Shown here in pieces: positions 7,824-15,064 of a stretch of DNA of 15,337 nt. Below the pieces are notes generated by a model. That model was not told the DNA's origin, ran no database searches, and worked only from the letters and a program-made list of their open reading frames with translations. The stretch is from Lutispora sp. (lineage in GTDB: Bacteria; Bacillota; Clostridia; Lutisporales; Lutisporaceae), in contig JAUQXG010000523.1 in NCBI GenBank assembly GCA_030834765.1, positions 1-15,337 on the forward strand. Direction: 5' to 3'. How positions within the stretch are numbered: the stretch's first letter is position 1; each line of letters opens with the position of its first letter. The position numbers and the translations under genes are program-made.

Positions 7824-9177
7824 CAAGCATAAAATCAAATTATCCATCAGCAAAAAAGAAAAAAATCTTCTCTTCATATTGGGAATTACAGTTTTATTAT
7901 GGGTTTCTTATCAATATCTCTTTACTCCACAGCAGGCTGATATTGAAAAGCTTACTCAAGAGAAAATTGCTAAGGAAAGTGAGTTGGCGCAGGTAAATAT
8001 AATATTAGCCAGTGAGGCAAAGATCAATAATGAGCTGGAAGGTCTTAGCAAAGAGTTTCTAACAGTATCAAAAAGGTATTTCCCTAAAGCAAATCAGCCT
8101 GAATTGATGCACATGCTAAACGATATCATAGATAATGGTCAATTAAATGTACCAAATATAACCTTTGCTAATCCCCAAAAAATTGAAGAATTGGATTCTG
8201 ACTTGATGGAAACTACAATACCATTTATAGGTACCTATAAGGATTTAAACAATTTCTTTTCACAGATCAGAGATAATCCGAAAAGGTTATTGGTAAGCGC
8301 ACTTTCTCTAGTAAAGGATAAAGATGATATGCTGAGTGGACAAATATCTATAGATGCGTATACCTATGAGAAACAAGGAAATATAAATGAGGGCTATTTT
8401 TATACCAATCCTTTTGTAAGCACTTCAAAGTATAGTCCGTTTAAACCCTTTGAAGGCTATGTAGAGCCAACAAATATACCAGATATTAATTCAAGTTCGG
8501 TAATGCCTGATATGCAGGGAAAAGGGTACTTGATAGATGATATGGAAGAAGACAATGTATACTTCCTAGGCACTAGCGCTGATGTTACTGGCAAGGTAGG
8601 AAAAATAAATATTCCTAAGTTCGGCAAAAGCGCTATCAGAGCAGAATACTTCATATCAACAGGCTATAAGGCGGAAAGAGCCTTTGTAGTGTTGGATGAT
8701 AAGAACATAACTTTAAAATATCCTCCTGACTCTATAGGCATATGGGCTTATGCATACGGCTATTCGCCTGCTACCATAGGTTTTAGATTCAAAGATCCAA
8801 ACGGAAGAAATATTGATATGGAGATAAAAAAGGGTGTGGATTGGAATGACTGGGAATACATATATGCAACTCCTCCACAGGATTTAAATGTTTATCCTTT
8901 AAAACTTGATAGAATATATTTCGAATTAGGAGCCAACAGGGACGATTATTCAGTGATGCTTTTTGATAGAATAGAATGCTCTTATTCTCTGGATGAAAAC
9001 TCTAACAGCGGTAATACAAGTTCCACATTCTATATTGTAAAGTCTGGAGATACTTTGACATCAATAAGTGAGAATTTTTATGGCACTGAATTAGGATACA
9101 CTAGAATAATGAAGGAAAATGGACTTGAACCAGGCTCTAAGTTGATACCAGGAGAAATTTTAGTAATATCTAAATAA
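7801..9177 (+). CDS. pilO: PilO-like pilus assembly protein fused to a beta-sandwich domain and a C-terminal LysM domain
   Basis: The ATG at 7801 is set by AAGGAGGAG, starting at 7788 and ending just upstream. The product has 458 residues, about twice a normal PilO. Residues 1-21 are cytoplasmic and basic, 22-40 a membrane helix, about 44-90 a coiled coil, and 93-190 the PilO-type ferredoxin-like domain (PFIGTYKDLNNFFSQIRDNP at 141-160 is typical). A Pro/Ser/Asn-rich linker follows (195-240). Residues about 243-396 look like a jelly-roll or CBM-like fold (YLIDDMEEDN at 243-252, AIRAEYFISTGYK at 278-290, IGIWAYAYGYSPATIGFRF at 312-330, DRIECSYSLDE at 389-399). After an Asn/Ser linker comes a clear LysM domain: FYIVKSGDTLTSISENFYG (410-428) to GEILVIS (451-457). 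LysM binds peptidoglycan, so this PilO could tie the membrane platform to the wall. That job is inferred from domain content. Confidence 0.88.
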   Translation: MELKLGNNKHKIKLSISKKEKNLLFILGITVLLWVSYQYLFTPQQADIEKLTQEKIAKESELAQVNIILASEAKINNELEGLSKEFLTVSKRYFPKANQPELMHMLNDIIDNGQLNVPNITFANPQKIEELDSDLMETTIPFIGTYKDLNNFFSQIRDNPKRLLVSALSLVKDKDDMLSGQISIDAYTYEKQGNINEGYFYTNPFVSTSKYSPFKPFEGYVEPTNIPDINSSSVMPDMQGKGYLIDDMEEDNVYFLGTSADVTGKVGKINIPKFGKSAIRAEYFISTGYKAERAFVVLDDKNITLKYPPDSIGIWAYAYGYSPATIGFRFKDPNGRNIDMEIKKGVDWNDWEYIYATPPQDLNVYPLKLDRIYFELGANRDDYSVMLFDRIECSYSLDENSNSGNTSSTFYIVKSGDTLTSISENFYGTELGYTRIMKENGLEPGSKLIPGEILVISK

Positions 9178-9190
9178 CGGGGAAAGGGTG

Positions 9191-11116
9191 ATGTACTTGA
9201 AAGGAAATAATAGATATATTATCATTGTGTTTGCATTATTATTTATCCTAATGCTTTTTCCCAAAATAAATATATATGCAGCGGATGATACAGGATATGA
9301 TGATGGTTATGCATACGGATTACTAGATGGGATATTAGATGGAAGTGATGATGCAGCTTCGGGAAATAAGAAAGTAATCGTAGTTCCAAAAGACAGTGAA
9401 ATAGAAGAAATATATAGTTTAAGTAAAGAGACTACTACATACAAAGCTAATTTTAAAAGAGGATATAAAGTTGGATATAGAGAAGGCTATATAAAAGGTT
9501 ATGATAATAAAAACAGTGAAGAAGATAAAAAAACGCCAATACAATATGCTGAGTCCTTGGCGGAAAAAATTGGAGCTATAAATGGCCATATAGATTATTA
9601 TGCAGGCAGAGCAAATAAATGGACATATAATCTACCCACCACCACAACTATTATTGAAATCTATGAGTTGCTAAAAGAACCAAATGATTACAAAAATGCT
9701 TTCATCGTGGCTTATAAAAATAAATATAAAATAGGGTATGAACAAGGATATGCTGATGCAAAGTTTAAACCGATATTGGCTGCTACAACACAAGGGAGCA
9801 AGGATGGAGAATACTTTGGATCTATGCTAGGAGCTAATTATGGCAGGTTGGACTATTATAAAAGTCTTACCATAGACTGGGAGAGGGGTATTCCTACAGA
9901 TAGTGAAATTAAAAGCACATATTTGCTGGGAAATGACAATAAAGATTATTCTGATGCTTTTATTGCTGGCTTTAAAAAATCCTATAATGAAAAATATGAA
10001 GAAGCCTACAGGGCTGCAAATACCAGCTATAATGCGCTATTATATGAAAAGGGCTATGCCCATGGCAAGGATATAGGCACACGAAAGGGAGAAACGTCAG
10101 CAAAAATTGACCTTGCTCTTGAAAGAAGCAGTGATCTAGCCAGGTATTTCTTTTCAGACAGCGATATAATAAATGAATATAAGCTATTTAATGAACATAA
10201 AAAATACAGTGATGGATTTATAAGCGGATATAAAGAAGGAATGAGAATAGGATACTTAACTACATATCAGCAATCAAGCTTTGATGATTTTTCCAAGAAG
10301 CTTCAGACTGCAATACTTCCTATTAGTGGAGGAGAAATAAAGTCTGGAGATGGAAGATTAGTAATAAGCACAGAGCAAGGTGTATTTTATAATGATATAG
10401 TAGTTTCAATAGATAGAATATTGAATAATAGCGGTATTTTTAAAATGCCCTCTGCTGACAGATTTACAAAAGCCTCTGACTTATATTCCGTAAGATTGGC
10501 TAACCCAACCAATGCAGTGGATAAAGATAAAATGGTAAAACTAACCTTTGAATATTATGGTTCCTATTTAACTGCAGGAATATATAAATACACCAATAAT
10601 GTTTGGACATATATGCCAAGTGATGTAGATGAGAAAAGCATAACAACATCTATTAGTGCAAAATCTTTAAATAATAAAACAGATATATATGCAGTTTTCA
10701 TAGACAACAAAGCAACTACACCTTATGACTTAAGAGGACATTGGGCAAAAAATGAGATTGTCACTTATATAAGAAGGGGCATAGTTGGTGTGAATATTGA
10801 CAATAACTTTTTACCAAACAATTATACATCTAAAGCTCAGTTTCTTAGCTATGTAAATAAGATATATAATACAAATTATACTGCAGTCGATATGGGAGTT
10901 ACTGTATTGAATGCCTTAGATATGAGTAAACCAGCAACTTATAATGAAGTAGAAGTTATCATGAGAAAGGCAACAAATGATAAAAACTTTACTTGGAAAT
11001 ATATAGCTGATAAAATTACTAAAAATAAAGATAGATATACGCTGAGTTATAATTCAATGGATAATTATATAACTCAAGCGGAGGCTATATATATGCTTTA
11101 CTACTTGACTGAATAA
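9191..11116 (+). CDS. Secreted SLH-domain surface protein with four GY-rich repeats, encoded within the pilus operon
   Basis: I do not recognise this as a named protein. The start is ATG 9191 or TTG 9197; AAAGGGTGAT (9183-9192) is better spaced for the TTG. A basic N terminus and hydrophobic run end at NIYA before AADD, a typical signal peptide. Four repeats of about 70-80 residues follow (nt 9296-10270). Each has G-rich GYxxGYxxG turns and a core like IPTDSEIKSTYLL...DYSDAFIAGFK. Next, a region (about nt 10307-10700) with GGEIKSGDGRLVIS looks like a ZU5-type beta-sandwich. The C terminus has a good SLH repeat, DLRGHWAKNEIVTYIRRGI (nt 10727-10783) with FLPNNYTSKAQFL, and a degenerate second one ending YITQAEAIYMLYYL. 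SLH repeats bind secondary wall polymers. It starts 13 nt after pilO, so it is probably co-transcribed. A wall-side partner or guide for the pilus is a reasonable inference but unproven. Confidence 0.8.
   Translation: MYLKGNNRYIIIVFALLFILMLFPKINIYAADDTGYDDGYAYGLLDGILDGSDDAASGNKKVIVVPKDSEIEEIYSLSKETTTYKANFKRGYKVGYREGYIKGYDNKNSEEDKKTPIQYAESLAEKIGAINGHIDYYAGRANKWTYNLPTTTTIIEIYELLKEPNDYKNAFIVAYKNKYKIGYEQGYADAKFKPILAATTQGSKDGEYFGSMLGANYGRLDYYKSLTIDWERGIPTDSEIKSTYLLGNDNKDYSDAFIAGFKKSYNEKYEEAYRAANTSYNALLYEKGYAHGKDIGTRKGETSAKIDLALERSSDLARYFFSDSDIINEYKLFNEHKKYSDGFISGYKEGMRIGYLTTYQQSSFDDFSKKLQTAILPISGGEIKSGDGRLVISTEQGVFYNDIVVSIDRILNNSGIFKMPSADRFTKASDLYSVRLANPTNAVDKDKMVKLTFEYYGSYLTAGIYKYTNNVWTYMPSDVDEKSITTSISAKSLNNKTDIYAVFIDNKATTPYDLRGHWAKNEIVTYIRRGIVGVNIDNNFLPNNYTSKAQFLSYVNKIYNTNYTAVDMGVTVLNALDMSKPATYNEVEVIMRKATNDKNFTWKYIADKITKNKDRYTLSYNSMDNYITQAEAIYMLYYLTE
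9296..10270 (+). repeat. Four diverged tandem protein repeats (70-80 aa each) in the SLH protein
   Basis: The repeats lie at about nt 9296-9502, 9545-9766, 9794-10030 and 10052-10270. The core aligns as VPKDSEIEEIYSL, LPTTTTIIEIYEL, IPTDSEIKSTYLL and FFSDSDIINEYKL. Each core is followed by a Y-x(2,3)-F-x2-GYK/GFK segment and further GY-x-x-GY turns (for example RGYKVGYREGYIKGY in unit 1). Repeats 2 and 3 also share a DYY motif before the core (HIDYY, RLDYY). The copies are diverged at the DNA level, so this is an old duplication, not a recent expansion. Confidence 0.8.
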
Positions 11117-11181
11117 AAATTATAAATAAAATGAGGTAGATATAAATATTTTTACATATTCTATAAAAAATTAAAGGAATT

Positions 11182-11211
11182 ATGCCAAGCACAGTGAATA
11201 TATAGTATAAT
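11182..11211 (+). promoter_or_regulatory. Candidate sigma-A promoter before the second minor-pilin set
   Basis: In the 129-nt gap after the SLH gene, a perfect TATAAT (11206-11211) lies 18 nt after ATGCCA (11182-11187, 4 of 6 matches to TTGACA). It could drive the second minor-pilin set and comFB separately from the first half of the locus. No terminator is seen between the two halves, so read-through is also likely. Confidence 0.4.
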
Positions 11212-11245
11212 TGGATAAGTCTTCTATATTTAAATTGGTGAAAAC

Positions 11246-11614
11246 ATGAAAAATGTAAAAACTTATAATTCAGGATTTACAATTATAGAGCTTTTGTTTG
11301 CTCTTACAATTTTCTCTATATTATTCATTGCTGTCTCTTCACTATTAATGACCACAATTAAGATTTCTGAAACTTCTAAGCAACAATATGATGCGTTGAT
11401 TCTGGCTCAAAATCACTTGGAAATGATTAAGGCTTCTAAGGAGGTTTTAAAAGCTAAGGAAAGGTATCAATATGGAATTTATGATATTGAAGTAGATATC
11501 CAAGACATTCCTGAATATGGTGGAAAGTTATATAAGGTTATTATAGAGGTATCAGCATATAATCGGATTTTAGAAAAGATTGAGGGACTTAAAATTGTAG
11601 AAGTATGGGAGTAG
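11246..11614 (+). CDS. Minor pilin, PilV/GspI-like (compact)
   Basis: This prepilin has 122 residues with a 10-residue leader ending in SG. The mature start FTIIE has Glu+5, followed by LLFALTIFSILFIAVSSLL. The segment QQYDALILAQNHLEMIKASK (51-70) after the helix is typical of PilV/GspI pilins. The ribosome site is weak (GGTGA at 11237-11241, 4 nt before the ATG). It opens a second minor-pilin set that parallels the earlier large trio but with normal-sized heads. The next gene starts 5 nt after its stop. Confidence 0.85.
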   Translation: MKNVKTYNSGFTIIELLFALTIFSILFIAVSSLLMTTIKISETSKQQYDALILAQNHLEMIKASKEVLKAKERYQYGIYDIEVDIQDIPEYGGKLYKVIIEVSAYNRILEKIEGLKIVEVWE

Positions 11615-11618
11615 CATT

Positions 11619-12185
11619 GTGTGCAAAATTATGCAGAATAAAAAAGGCGCAGTTTTAGTATTTGTTTTATTAATCGGTTCTGTAATGATTGTGACAGGCA
11701 CAGCTTTATTATCTACAGCAGCCATGAATTACAAAATGAAGAGATTAAACAGCCAAGTGAAGCATGTTTTCTATACATGTGAGGCTGTAATGGAAGAAGC
11801 ATATATCATGTCAGTAGAGTATATAGAAGATGCATTAACCTATGCAAGGGGAAAAGAACAAGCTAGCTTTGAAAAATCATATATTAATTTCCTAAAAGGA
11901 AATTGTATGGACTTACCTCCTTCAGGTGGAATTGTAGGAATTTTAAAAGATAAATCCAGGTATATATTATATAAGGATAACTGTTATAGAATAGATTCAA
12001 AGCTGCTAGAGAAAATAGGTTTTTATCAATTAGAAATCATATCTACCTATTCAGAAAACAATATTGAAAAACAATTGAAGCTGATTTGCGAAATAAATAC
12101 TCCTGAAATGAATGATAACTTTCCCTTTTTAGATATCGTTGCCGAAGATTTGATAGATATTGTTGATTGGAAAGTAGAAAGGTAG
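11619..12185 (+). CDS. PilX-like minor pilin or pilus-associated protein (compact)
   Basis: The start is GTG at 11619 with GGGAG (11607-11611) 7 nt upstream, overlapping the end of the preceding gene. The product has 188 residues. The leader ends in NKKG, followed by AVLVFVLLIGSVMIVTGTALL, which has no Glu+5, as in PilX N-terminal/GspK proteins. The post-helix segment carries YTCEAVMEEAY, which resembles the AEA(G) motif of PilX-like proteins (compare YAEAGYNAYL in the large paralogue at nt 4638-4667). Cysteines at residues 49, 91 and 117 could allow a disulfide. It is paralogous in type, but not in head domain, to the 559-aa protein of the first set. Confidence 0.75.
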   Translation: MCKIMQNKKGAVLVFVLLIGSVMIVTGTALLSTAAMNYKMKRLNSQVKHVFYTCEAVMEEAYIMSVEYIEDALTYARGKEQASFEKSYINFLKGNCMDLPPSGGIVGILKDKSRYILYKDNCYRIDSKLLEKIGFYQLEIISTYSENNIEKQLKLICEINTPEMNDNFPFLDIVAEDLIDIVDWKVER

Positions 12186-12190
12186 TTTCG

Positions 12191-12769
12191 ATGATTTGCT
12201 TTAAAAATAGAATGAATGGTTTACAAAATAATGGCTTCACTTTAATTGAGATAATCACTTCCTTGGCCTTATTTGGTGTTATTATTACCCTAATACTTTC
12301 AACAATGAATAGCAGCATTAATATAATGTCTAGGGTTGAAAAAGGAGTAGAAATTCAGCAGCAGGCTCAATTTATATTTAACTTTTTAGAAGAAAAGGTC
12401 ATGGAATCTACAGGCTTGATATATCTAGAAGACAGACAAGGTAAAAGTAAGATGAATTCAAATGAAAAAATTTTTATAAAGAAAATGATTTTTAAGAATA
12501 AAGTTGATAGGCTGGACAAAGGATATATATTTCAACTTATAAAAGACCCAGAATACGATTTTTATAACTTGAAATATGGCATAGGATTATCTGGCAGCGC
12601 AACAGTAGAGGTAGGCAATTATATAGAAAATATTGAAGTAGAGCCTATACCTTTTGATAAAAAATATAATGAAGCTGATGGAATATTAATTAGAATTAAC
12701 TTTGTCTTTGATAAATACAGCACAAAGGTAGAAAACATCTTTCATTACAGAAACTCCAGTGGGGTATAG
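12191..12769 (+). CDS. Minor pilin, PilW/GspJ-like (compact set)
   Basis: The ATG at 12191 is chosen because AAAGG (12178-12182) lies 8 nt upstream, next to the stop of the previous gene. The product has 192 residues: leader MICFKNRMNGLQNNG (15), then FTLIE with Glu+5 and a hydrophobic helix ending near NSSINIMS. EIQQQAQFIFNFLEEKVMES (54-73) is the post-helix segment typical of PilW/GspJ. The rest is a beta-rich head with many Lys, Asp and Glu residues. It is the counterpart of the 204-aa PilW-like protein in the first set. Confidence 0.83.
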   Translation: MICFKNRMNGLQNNGFTLIEIITSLALFGVIITLILSTMNSSINIMSRVEKGVEIQQQAQFIFNFLEEKVMESTGLIYLEDRQGKSKMNSNEKIFIKKMIFKNKVDRLDKGYIFQLIKDPEYDFYNLKYGIGLSGSATVEVGNYIENIEVEPIPFDKKYNEADGILIRINFVFDKYSTKVENIFHYRNSSGV

Positions 12770-12772
12770 GAT

Positions 12773-13228
12773 TTGAATAAAATGAAAGGTCAGAAAGGCT
12801 TTACATTAATAGAGCTTATAGTTGTTCTCGCTGCATTAGCAATGCTTTTGTCTTTAGGAGTACCTAGAATGCAAAAAAGCTCCAGCGAACTTCTTGCAAT
12901 AAGCAAGACCTTGAGAGATGAAATAAGATATGCAAGGACTATGAAAATGACAGAAGGCAAAAATTATAGGTTAGTTTTTCAAGAGCATAGCTATATTCTT
13001 TCGGAAGGACCAAAGAGAATAAAAGAAGTTCTGATTGGTCAAGATTTCGCTATCAATCAAAACTTCACAGGTAACGAAATTTATTTCTCTTTTAATGGAG
13101 CTCCCCTATCAAATGGAGGAACAATTACAATAACAAATAAGGTTAGTAAAAAGTATTGTAAAATCACAGTAGTACCTGCAACAGGAAGAATTTTATTAAT
13201 AAATAAAATATTTAGCGGAAATGAATAA
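12773..13228 (+). CDS. Minor pilin, FimT/GspH-like
   Basis: The product has 151 residues if it starts at TTG 12773 (GGGG at 12761-12764, 8 nt upstream); ATG 12782 is an alternative that shortens the leader to six residues. The leader MNKMKGQKG is followed by FTLIE with Glu+5 and a hydrophobic helix. SKTLRDEIRYARTMKMTEGK (45-64) is the hallmark of FimT/GspH pilins. VVPATGRI near the C terminus also fits, since many FimT-like proteins have a G-x-I/V pattern there. In other bacteria FimT-type pilins help initiate the fibre, and some bind DNA during uptake. A DNA-uptake role is only a possibility here, made slightly more interesting by the comFB gene next door. Confidence 0.85.
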   Translation: MNKMKGQKGFTLIELIVVLAALAMLLSLGVPRMQKSSSELLAISKTLRDEIRYARTMKMTEGKNYRLVFQEHSYILSEGPKRIKEVLIGQDFAINQNFTGNEIYFSFNGAPLSNGGTITITNKVSKKYCKITVVPATGRILLINKIFSGNE

Positions 13229-13240
13229 GGGAGGTTTATT

Positions 13241-13522
13241 ATGTATAAACTAAGAAACTTTATGGAGGAAGCTGTTATCCATAAAACCAACGATGTACTA
13301 AAAATAATGAATATCTGTAAATGTGAAAAATGTAAATTAGATATAATAGCAATTGCACTAAATGATTTACCTTCAAAGTATGTTGTAACACAAATAGGTG
13401 AATTATATATGAAAGTTGGTGAATTAGCTCAGCAATTTGAAGTTGACATTGAAACTGCAATTGTAAAAGCGGTAGTTCAAGTTTCTAAAAATCCAAAGCA
13501 TGATGTAAACCAATCGATCTAA
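13241..13522 (+). CDS. comFB: ComFB family protein (late competence development protein)
   Basis: The protein has 93 residues, close to the family length of about 98 in Bacillus subtilis. The signature is clear: NFMEEAV (6-12), the cysteine group C26-x-C28-x2-C31-x2-D34, then LNDLPSKYVVT (40-50). The cysteines bind zinc in the B. subtilis homologue. From memory, ComFB-type proteins in cyanobacteria have been described as c-di-GMP receptors affecting pili, competence or cell size; whether this one binds the nucleotide is not shown by sequence. AAGGGAGGT (13227-13235) lies 5 nt before the ATG and overlaps the end of the minor-pilin gene, so it is the last gene of the pilus operon. No membrane segment or signal peptide is present, so it is cytoplasmic. 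Confidence 0.9.
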   Translation: MYKLRNFMEEAVIHKTNDVLKIMNICKCEKCKLDIIAIALNDLPSKYVVTQIGELYMKVGELAQQFEVDIETAIVKAVVQVSKNPKHDVNQSI

Positions 13523-13828
13523 TGTTATCCTTATTGAGGTTAAGGGATGCAGAAAAGTAATGAAAGACAGATATTATAAATAAGATTGATTTATGTATAG
13601 ATAGCTATGCTGGTGTAATAATAAATACGGATGTCTATGGTTACTGCAATATAGAAATTAGAAGTATCGTAGAATCAGTGTGTATATAGAATATGTATTC
13701 TAGTGAGAAATTTATACAGAATTCTATTTAAATTTGAGTATGTATCAGTTTAGACAAAATGATTATGTATTAGCCATTATTCTATGACATGATTATTGAA
13801 AAAATAACATGCATATACAAATGTTTCC
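13523..13828 (+). other. Gene-free region between comFB and efp
   Basis: About 300 nt with no credible reading frame; all starts run into early stops. It contains a near-palindrome TAGAATA-TG-TATTCTA at 13687-13702, an AGAATTCT palindrome at 13718-13725, and a weak bulged stem 13788-13797/13803-13811 just before the efp promoter. None is followed by a T tract, so no clear terminator for the pilus operon is seen. No riboswitch or tRNA was recognised. Confidence 0.6.
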
Positions 13829-13858
13829 TTGACTCTTCTTTTGTTTTGAGTATATAAT
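13829..13858 (+). promoter_or_regulatory. Sigma-A-type promoter of efp
   Basis: TTGACT (13829-13834) and TATAAT (13853-13858) are spaced by 18 nt, a near-consensus housekeeping promoter. Start of transcription would fall near 13865, giving a leader of about 95 nt before the efp ATG. This shows that efp is not simply read through from the pilus operon. Confidence 0.75.
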
Positions 13859-13961
13859 TGAGTGTATTCGTATTTTGATAAGTAATTTTATATTAATTTA
13901 TGGAAATAATATTACTAGCGTTTTTATAATGCAATATTTTTATTTTGGAGGGATAATTGAG

Positions 13962-14519
13962 ATGATTTCTGCCGGTGACTTTAGAAAAGGCGTAAGTTTT
14001 GAAATGGATGGACAAATATTTTCAATAATAGATTTCCAGCATGTAAAACCAGGTAAAGGCGCAGCCTTTGTTAGGACTAAAATCAAGAATATTATTTCAG
14101 GCGGTGTAGTAGAGAGAACTTTTAATCCTACTGACAAATTCGAGAAGGCAAATATAGAGAGGAAAGAAATGCAATTTCTATACGAAGATGGCGGATTATA
14201 CTATTTTATGGATAATGAGTCATATGAGCAGATTCCTCTAAACCATGACCAAGTAGAAGAGGCTATAACTTTTCTAAAGCCAAATGATACAGCAAATATT
14301 AAGTTTTATAAAGGTGAGGCTTTCTCAGTTGAAGCTCAGAACTTTGTTGAACTTGAAGTTACACAAACTGATCCAGGCTTTAAAGGAGATACAGCAACAG
14401 GAGCTACGAAGCAAGCAACAGTTGAAACAGGTGCTACAATAAATGTACCTTTATTCATAAATACAGGAGATAAAGTCAGGATTGATACTCGAACAGGCGA
14501 GTATATGGAAAGAGTATAG
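13962..14519 (+). CDS. efp: Translation elongation factor EF-P
   Basis: EF-P binds between the P and E sites of the ribosome and relieves stalling at consecutive prolines. The ATG at 13962 is chosen because GGAGGG (13947-13952) lies 9 nt upstream and the protein then has exactly 185 residues, the family length. An in-frame ATG 87 nt further upstream has no ribosome site and would add a non-conserved tail. Domain I starts [20 protein letters not shown]. The loop [14 protein letters not shown] places the tip lysine at K32, the residue modified in B. subtilis EF-P. The C-terminal OB domain ends with the conserved [20 protein letters not shown] segment. The CD1247-like gene follows 35 nt downstream, probably in the same transcript. 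Confidence 0.98.
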   Translation: MISAGDFRKGVSFEMDGQIFSIIDFQHVKPGKGAAFVRTKIKNIISGGVVERTFNPTDKFEKANIERKEMQFLYEDGGLYYFMDNESYEQIPLNHDQVEEAITFLKPNDTANIKFYKGEAFSVEAQNFVELEVTQTDPGFKGDTATGATKQATVETGATINVPLFINTGDKVRIDTRTGEYMERV

Positions 14520-14554
14520 TGGTATAATATACTATATAATTATAAGGAGATGAA

Positions 14555-14977
14555 ATGATGGAATACTTATATGAAAGAGTGGCCTATTTAAGAGGGCTTG
14601 CGGAAGGTGCAAAAGTTGATGAATCAACTAATGAGGGCAAGCTAATAACAAAAATCATTGAGGTGCTGGGAGATTTTGCAGATTCAATCAATGAATTGAA
14701 TGATGCGCAACTAGAACTTGACGATTACGTAGAAGCAATAGACGAAGATTTGACAACTCTAGAAGATGATGTTTATGACGAAGAAGACGAAGATAATGAC
14801 GAAGAGGATGACGATTTTGACTTTTTAGAGTTAGAATGCCCTCATTGCAAAGAATATGTATATTTAGATCAAGAATTAGCAGGAAATGGTGAAGAAGTTC
14901 TTTGCCCAAATTGTCATGAGCCAATAGAAATTGAATTTGGCTGCTGCTGTGATGATGACTGCGGTTGTGATGAATAG
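14555..14977 (+). CDS. CD1247 N-terminal-domain protein with acidic linker, zinc ribbon and Cys-rich tail
   Basis: The product has 140 residues. Two adjacent ATGs (14555 and 14558) follow AAGGAGA (14544-14550); the second has the better spacing and gives the usual MEYLYERVAYLRGLAEG start. The helical N-terminal domain (to about 70) is that of a conserved clostridial family which I know only as CD1247 N-terminal. A strongly acidic stretch follows (about 69-89, mostly Asp/Glu). Then comes a zinc ribbon, C95PHC98 and C117PNC120. The C terminus ends in a cluster of five cysteines (130-132, 136, 138) among aspartates, a possible second metal site. It lies between efp and spoIIIAA, a linkage common in Clostridia. 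No function is known to me. It lacks a signal peptide, so it is cytoplasmic. Confidence 0.85.
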   Translation: MMEYLYERVAYLRGLAEGAKVDESTNEGKLITKIIEVLGDFADSINELNDAQLELDDYVEAIDEDLTTLEDDVYDEEDEDNDEEDDDFDFLELECPHCKEYVYLDQELAGNGEEVLCPNCHEPIEIEFGCCCDDDCGCDE

Positions 14978-15002
14978 TATCATTTAAAACGAATACATAT
15001 TT

Positions 15003-15039
15003 GCCCTTCTGGTTTTACCAGAAGGGCTTTTGTTTTTTT
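15003..15039 (+). terminator. Strong intrinsic terminator after the efp/CD1247-like genes
   Basis: A perfect 10-bp stem GCCCTTCTGG (15003-15012) / CCAGAAGGGC (15018-15027) with loop TTTTA is followed directly by TTTTGTTTTTTT. This is a textbook Rho-independent terminator on the + strand, 25 nt after the stop codon. It insulates spoIIIAA from efp transcription. Confidence 0.95.
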
Positions 15040-15064
15040 GTATAGGTATTTTTTTTAATAAGCT

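Noticed and set aside
1..9177. Type II secretion system rather than type IV pilus
   Set aside because: PilM, PilN and PilO are T4P-type, there is no GspD secretin or GspL/M gene, and the organism appears to be a monoderm.
13788..13811. Bulged stem CATGATTATT/AATAACATG as terminator of the pilus operon
   Set aside because: The stem is AT-rich and bulged, and the sequence after it (CATATACAAATG) has no T run.
14755..14820. GAAGA/GACGA-rich tract as a DNA repeat
   Set aside because: It simply encodes the acidic linker of the CD1247-like protein and is not a perfect repeat.
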